A stretch of DNA of 20,664 nt from Pelargonium cotyledonis (Eukaryota > Streptophyta > Magnoliopsida > Geraniales > Geraniaceae): positions 1 to 20,664 of the forward strand of contig JAYMTA010001311.1 in assembly GCA_036897625.1 (NCBI GenBank), given 5' to 3'. Under the pieces are notes generated by a model. That model was not told where the DNA came from and did no database searches. It saw only the letters and a list, made by a program, of their open reading frames with translations. This document shows positions 18,521-20,664 of this stretch, one piece after another. The translations under genes and the position numbers were made by a program. Numbering within the stretch: position 1 is the stretch's first letter; every line of letters starts with the position of its first letter.

Positions 18521-19645
18521 CTAAACTCTAGATGTCATAAGCTTACGCTCGAACAAGCGCTGCAGAAGGATGACCTGGAGGATGCTGGCCCCAATAAGTG
18601 CTGCTGATTCAAACATTGCCTTGTGCATTGCTCTTTTGCCCATTCCATCATTCACTGCAGTCCAGTAATGGAAGCATAGTTCCCTAACATCAGTTCACTT
18701 TTCCAAAATATTATTTTCCCTACTTTCAATCTTCACCTTGAGAAAGGAAAAAAGAATTGCAGAAACTATATACTCAATAATTTACACCCTCCGTCCCAAA
18801 ATGAGTCTTGTTTCTCTTCAACTTTTGTTCCAAAATGAATGTCCTTTTTCCGTTTTAGAAAGTTATTTGTGCATGAATTATCAGTCATATTCTTATAATA
18901 AGTCAGTTAGAATCCACTAAGTTTGTTACAACTTGCATAACTAGGTGACCAAAAATGGAAGCAGACCCTCATTTTGGACTAAAAATTCGAGCAAGTGGAC
19001 ATTTATTTTGGGACGAATGGAGTATTGTGTAATTTTACCATAGAAGCTCGAAGATGTCGGTTAACTGCAATTATAGCATCTCAAATCTCAGTTGTGTCCT
19101 ATATGCACGCAGAGAACATTTTCGTTTATGGCATGCATGTTAGCATTCTAGAAAAGCTTTTTAGCCAAGTAATGCTTGCCTTCCCCTTAAATTGCAGGAA
19201 AAAACAATTAAAATTTGAAAGAAGGGAGCTTGAAACAGTACATATTGCTTGGCGGTCAGTCTGAGCCTCTAACCAATGTTGTTCAAACTGGATGTTGTAA
19301 AGAGCTTCCTCCAACTTTGCTATCTGCTCCAACAAGGGGTTAAAATGCTCTGCACGCATTCACAAAATATTTTGTTATTATTCACTGTTGTTCACTTGTT
19401 CTTTAAAAAAAATATATAGGCAAATGAAACAAAACAAAGGCTGTAAAAGGCAACTCACCATCTTTAGCATGCTGATCAAAGTATGTGAAGTGACCAACAT
19501 GTATGTCAAAGTCAATAGTTTCATGATAAGGTGACCTGTTAGTGAAGCAGAAGCGATATAGTCCTTTCCTTTGGACCATAAACTCGTATTTCTCACTTGT
19601 TCTGTCACGTAACTCATGAACTTGTTCACCAGAAGGTCCCTTTAT
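18521..19645 (-). CDS. p24-beta3 (emp24/GOLD) cargo receptor, C-terminal part
   Basis: p24 proteins are type I membrane proteins that cycle between ER and Golgi in COPI and COPII vesicles and help sort cargo. Minus-strand exons are 19645-19459, 19349-19242 and 18654-18521, and the phases agree. They encode the second half of the GOLD domain (IKGPSGEQVHELRD through GLYRFCFTNRSPYHETIDFD), then DQHAKDEHFNPLLEQ and the coiled coil LEEALYNIQFEQHWLEAQTD. A membrane segment follows (ESAALIGASILQVILL), then the cytosolic tail QRLFERKLMTSRV. The wording closely follows Arabidopsis At3g22845-type p24-beta3. The tail has a phenylalanine in the FERK context for coat binding. The signal peptide and first GOLD strands lie upstream, beyond the right edge or not recognisable here. 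The last intron holds a MITE. Confidence 0.9.
18785..19022. mobile_element. Stowaway-like MITE in the last p24 intron, 238 bp
   Basis: The left end CACCCTCCGTCCCAAAATGA and the reverse-complemented right end CTCCATTCGTCCCAAAATAA form terminal inverted repeats of the Stowaway type. Both sides carry TA (18783-18784 and 19023-19024). The ends are closer to the usual CTCCCTCCGTCCC consensus than those of the element at 6172-6424. The interior is noncoding. Confidence 0.88.
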
Positions 19646-19796
19646 CTGATATCAATACAGCTACAGAATTAACAACATGGTGAAGAAAGGAGTAGAAGAA
19701 GCAATCAAAGAAAATACAAGCCTAACTTGCAGAAAAATTTAGCACTCTAATACATATCTTCTCACACAAATAGCTATCGAACTTACCCATCAATGT

Positions 19797-19883
19797 TTTA
19801 TTTTTTATTTATCAGCAAGCATACAAATACAGAGGTTTGAATCTGAGACCTCGAGGGCCCACGTGAAATCGACCACATGCTCC
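19797..19883 (-). mobile_element. Short tRNA-derived SINE with perfect 16-bp target duplication
   Basis: ACTTACCCATCAATGT stands at 19781-19796 and again at 19884-19899, enclosing 87 bp. On the minus strand the insert starts GGAGCATGTGGTCG, a plausible A-box region. It contains GATTCAAACCTC, a good match to the pol III B box, and ends TGCTTGCTGATAAATAAAAA. The perfect duplication marks a fairly recent insertion into the p24 gene's upstream intron. It shares GGTCTCAG and GCTTGCTGATAAA with the SINE at 12187-12279. Confidence 0.82.
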
Positions 19884-19939
19884 ACTTACCCATCAATGTG
19901 CCAGATGTAATTATCATGATTGGAATGAAGTCAACTAAT

Positions 19940-20664
19940 GCTATTAAGAGCTAACAATATGCCCAAGGGCACATAGGCGTATTTTTACCTACAATAAGGC
20001 TTGAGGTGCAAATGTGCATGATAACATATATATGTGATGCAACAGCTCATATTTATACATGTAAACCGACTTATGATTAGGAGGATGTTTTTTGGGGGGA
20101 AGTGAAATGATTCTAGGATCTAGTGCTCAAATTTGGCGTTCATCTAAATTACCACTTTCAAATTTTATGTTCTTTTCCTTCAGTAATAAACTACGAATCC
20201 ACTGAGAATCTTCAAATAGTACTCTCCAAAAAACATCTCGATACCTAATTCCTTCAATACCATAACCAATAATACAACTATCCCTTCTGATGCGCTAGTT
20301 TTGACTTTATGGAGTCAACGCTTGCACACCTTAGCTAGAGATGTTTGTCTTGAGGATGTTGTTGCTTATGCTTGCTTGTTTGTATTGGAGCCTGTGCTAG
20401 AGCTTGAACTTGTGTTTTCTTCTTCTCCAAGTCAAGGTTCTATCCTAAGGTTATAGTGTCCAAGTCCTTTAGTTTTGCTTGCTTTACATGTTTGCTTAAA
20501 GTCTTGTTTGTTTACTTGCTTGAAGTCTTACCTTGAGTTTGCTTGGAATCTTGGAACCTATCACCTGCGTAAGGAAGACACACCAAAGGAACGAAGAACT
20601 TGGGGTGGTGTTACCAGGACTCCGCCTCAGGCATGAGAGTAAGTCCTTGTATGGTGAACACTAG
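19940..20664. repeat. Repeat-derived noncoding DNA at the right edge
   Basis: No p24 exon was found here. The block near 19960-20020 (GGGCACATAGGCGT, then AAGGCTTGAGGTGCA) resembles decayed dispersed plant repeats built of AGGC and GAGGTGC words. From about 20280 the sequence is rich in GCTTGCTT words and ends in a GC-richer block (CTTGGGGTGGTGTTACC, then GACTCCGCCTCAGGCATGAG). That block recalls noncoding parts of plant LTR elements. The family and limits are not determined. Confidence 0.3.

Noticed and set aside
19378..19629. Minus-strand ORF of 83 codons
   Set aside because: It is an alternative frame through the p24 GOLD exon and the adjoining intron. The true frame in the same exon matches p24-beta3.

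Overview
The window is nuclear DNA of a flowering plant, most likely a eudicot (an asterid would fit, but this is a guess). It is AT-rich, its genes are split by many short GT-AG introns, and the proteins read like plant orthologues, including a chloroplast ABC1 kinase, a NOI/RIN4-type protein and a plant p24-beta protein. There are no operons or bacterial signals. The longest uninterrupted ORFs are single exons, so gene models below were built by joining exons whose reading phase agrees at each splice site.

Layout, left to right. (1) 491-1400, minus: the first three coding exons of an ADA2-type transcriptional adaptor (ZZ zinc finger); the rest lies beyond the left edge, and the visible part of its third intron holds a LINE remnant. 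(2) 2951-4931, plus: the exosome core subunit RRP42 in seven coding exons, head to head with ADA2. Its last exon carries one extra base that breaks the frame. (3) 4932-about 7700: gene-poor AT-rich DNA with a Stowaway-like MITE, a foldback repeat and an ACGT-element repeat. (4) 8825-13993, plus: a complete chloroplast ABC1/UbiB-family kinase (ABC1K8/OSA1 type) in 17 coding exons, preceded by a leader intron, with a SINE in one intron. (5) 15230-16769, plus: a complete 75-residue NOI-domain protein of the RIN4 family, with a tandem duplication in its second intron. (6) 17818-18235, plus: a TATA box followed by three tandem hairpins that share both arms, a probable polycistronic microRNA gene that I cannot assign to a known family. 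(7) 18521-19645, minus: the last three exons of a p24-beta3 (emp24/GOLD) cargo receptor, with a Stowaway-like MITE in its last intron and a SINE with a perfect 16-bp target duplication just upstream. (8) 19940-20664: repeat-derived noncoding DNA.

The genes are unrelated housekeeping or signalling genes (chromatin, RNA decay, plastid kinase, immunity-linked membrane protein, secretory traffic) and do not form a pathway. The most interesting items are the three-hairpin locus, the RRP42 frame break, and the family of short SINEs that share a 3' end.
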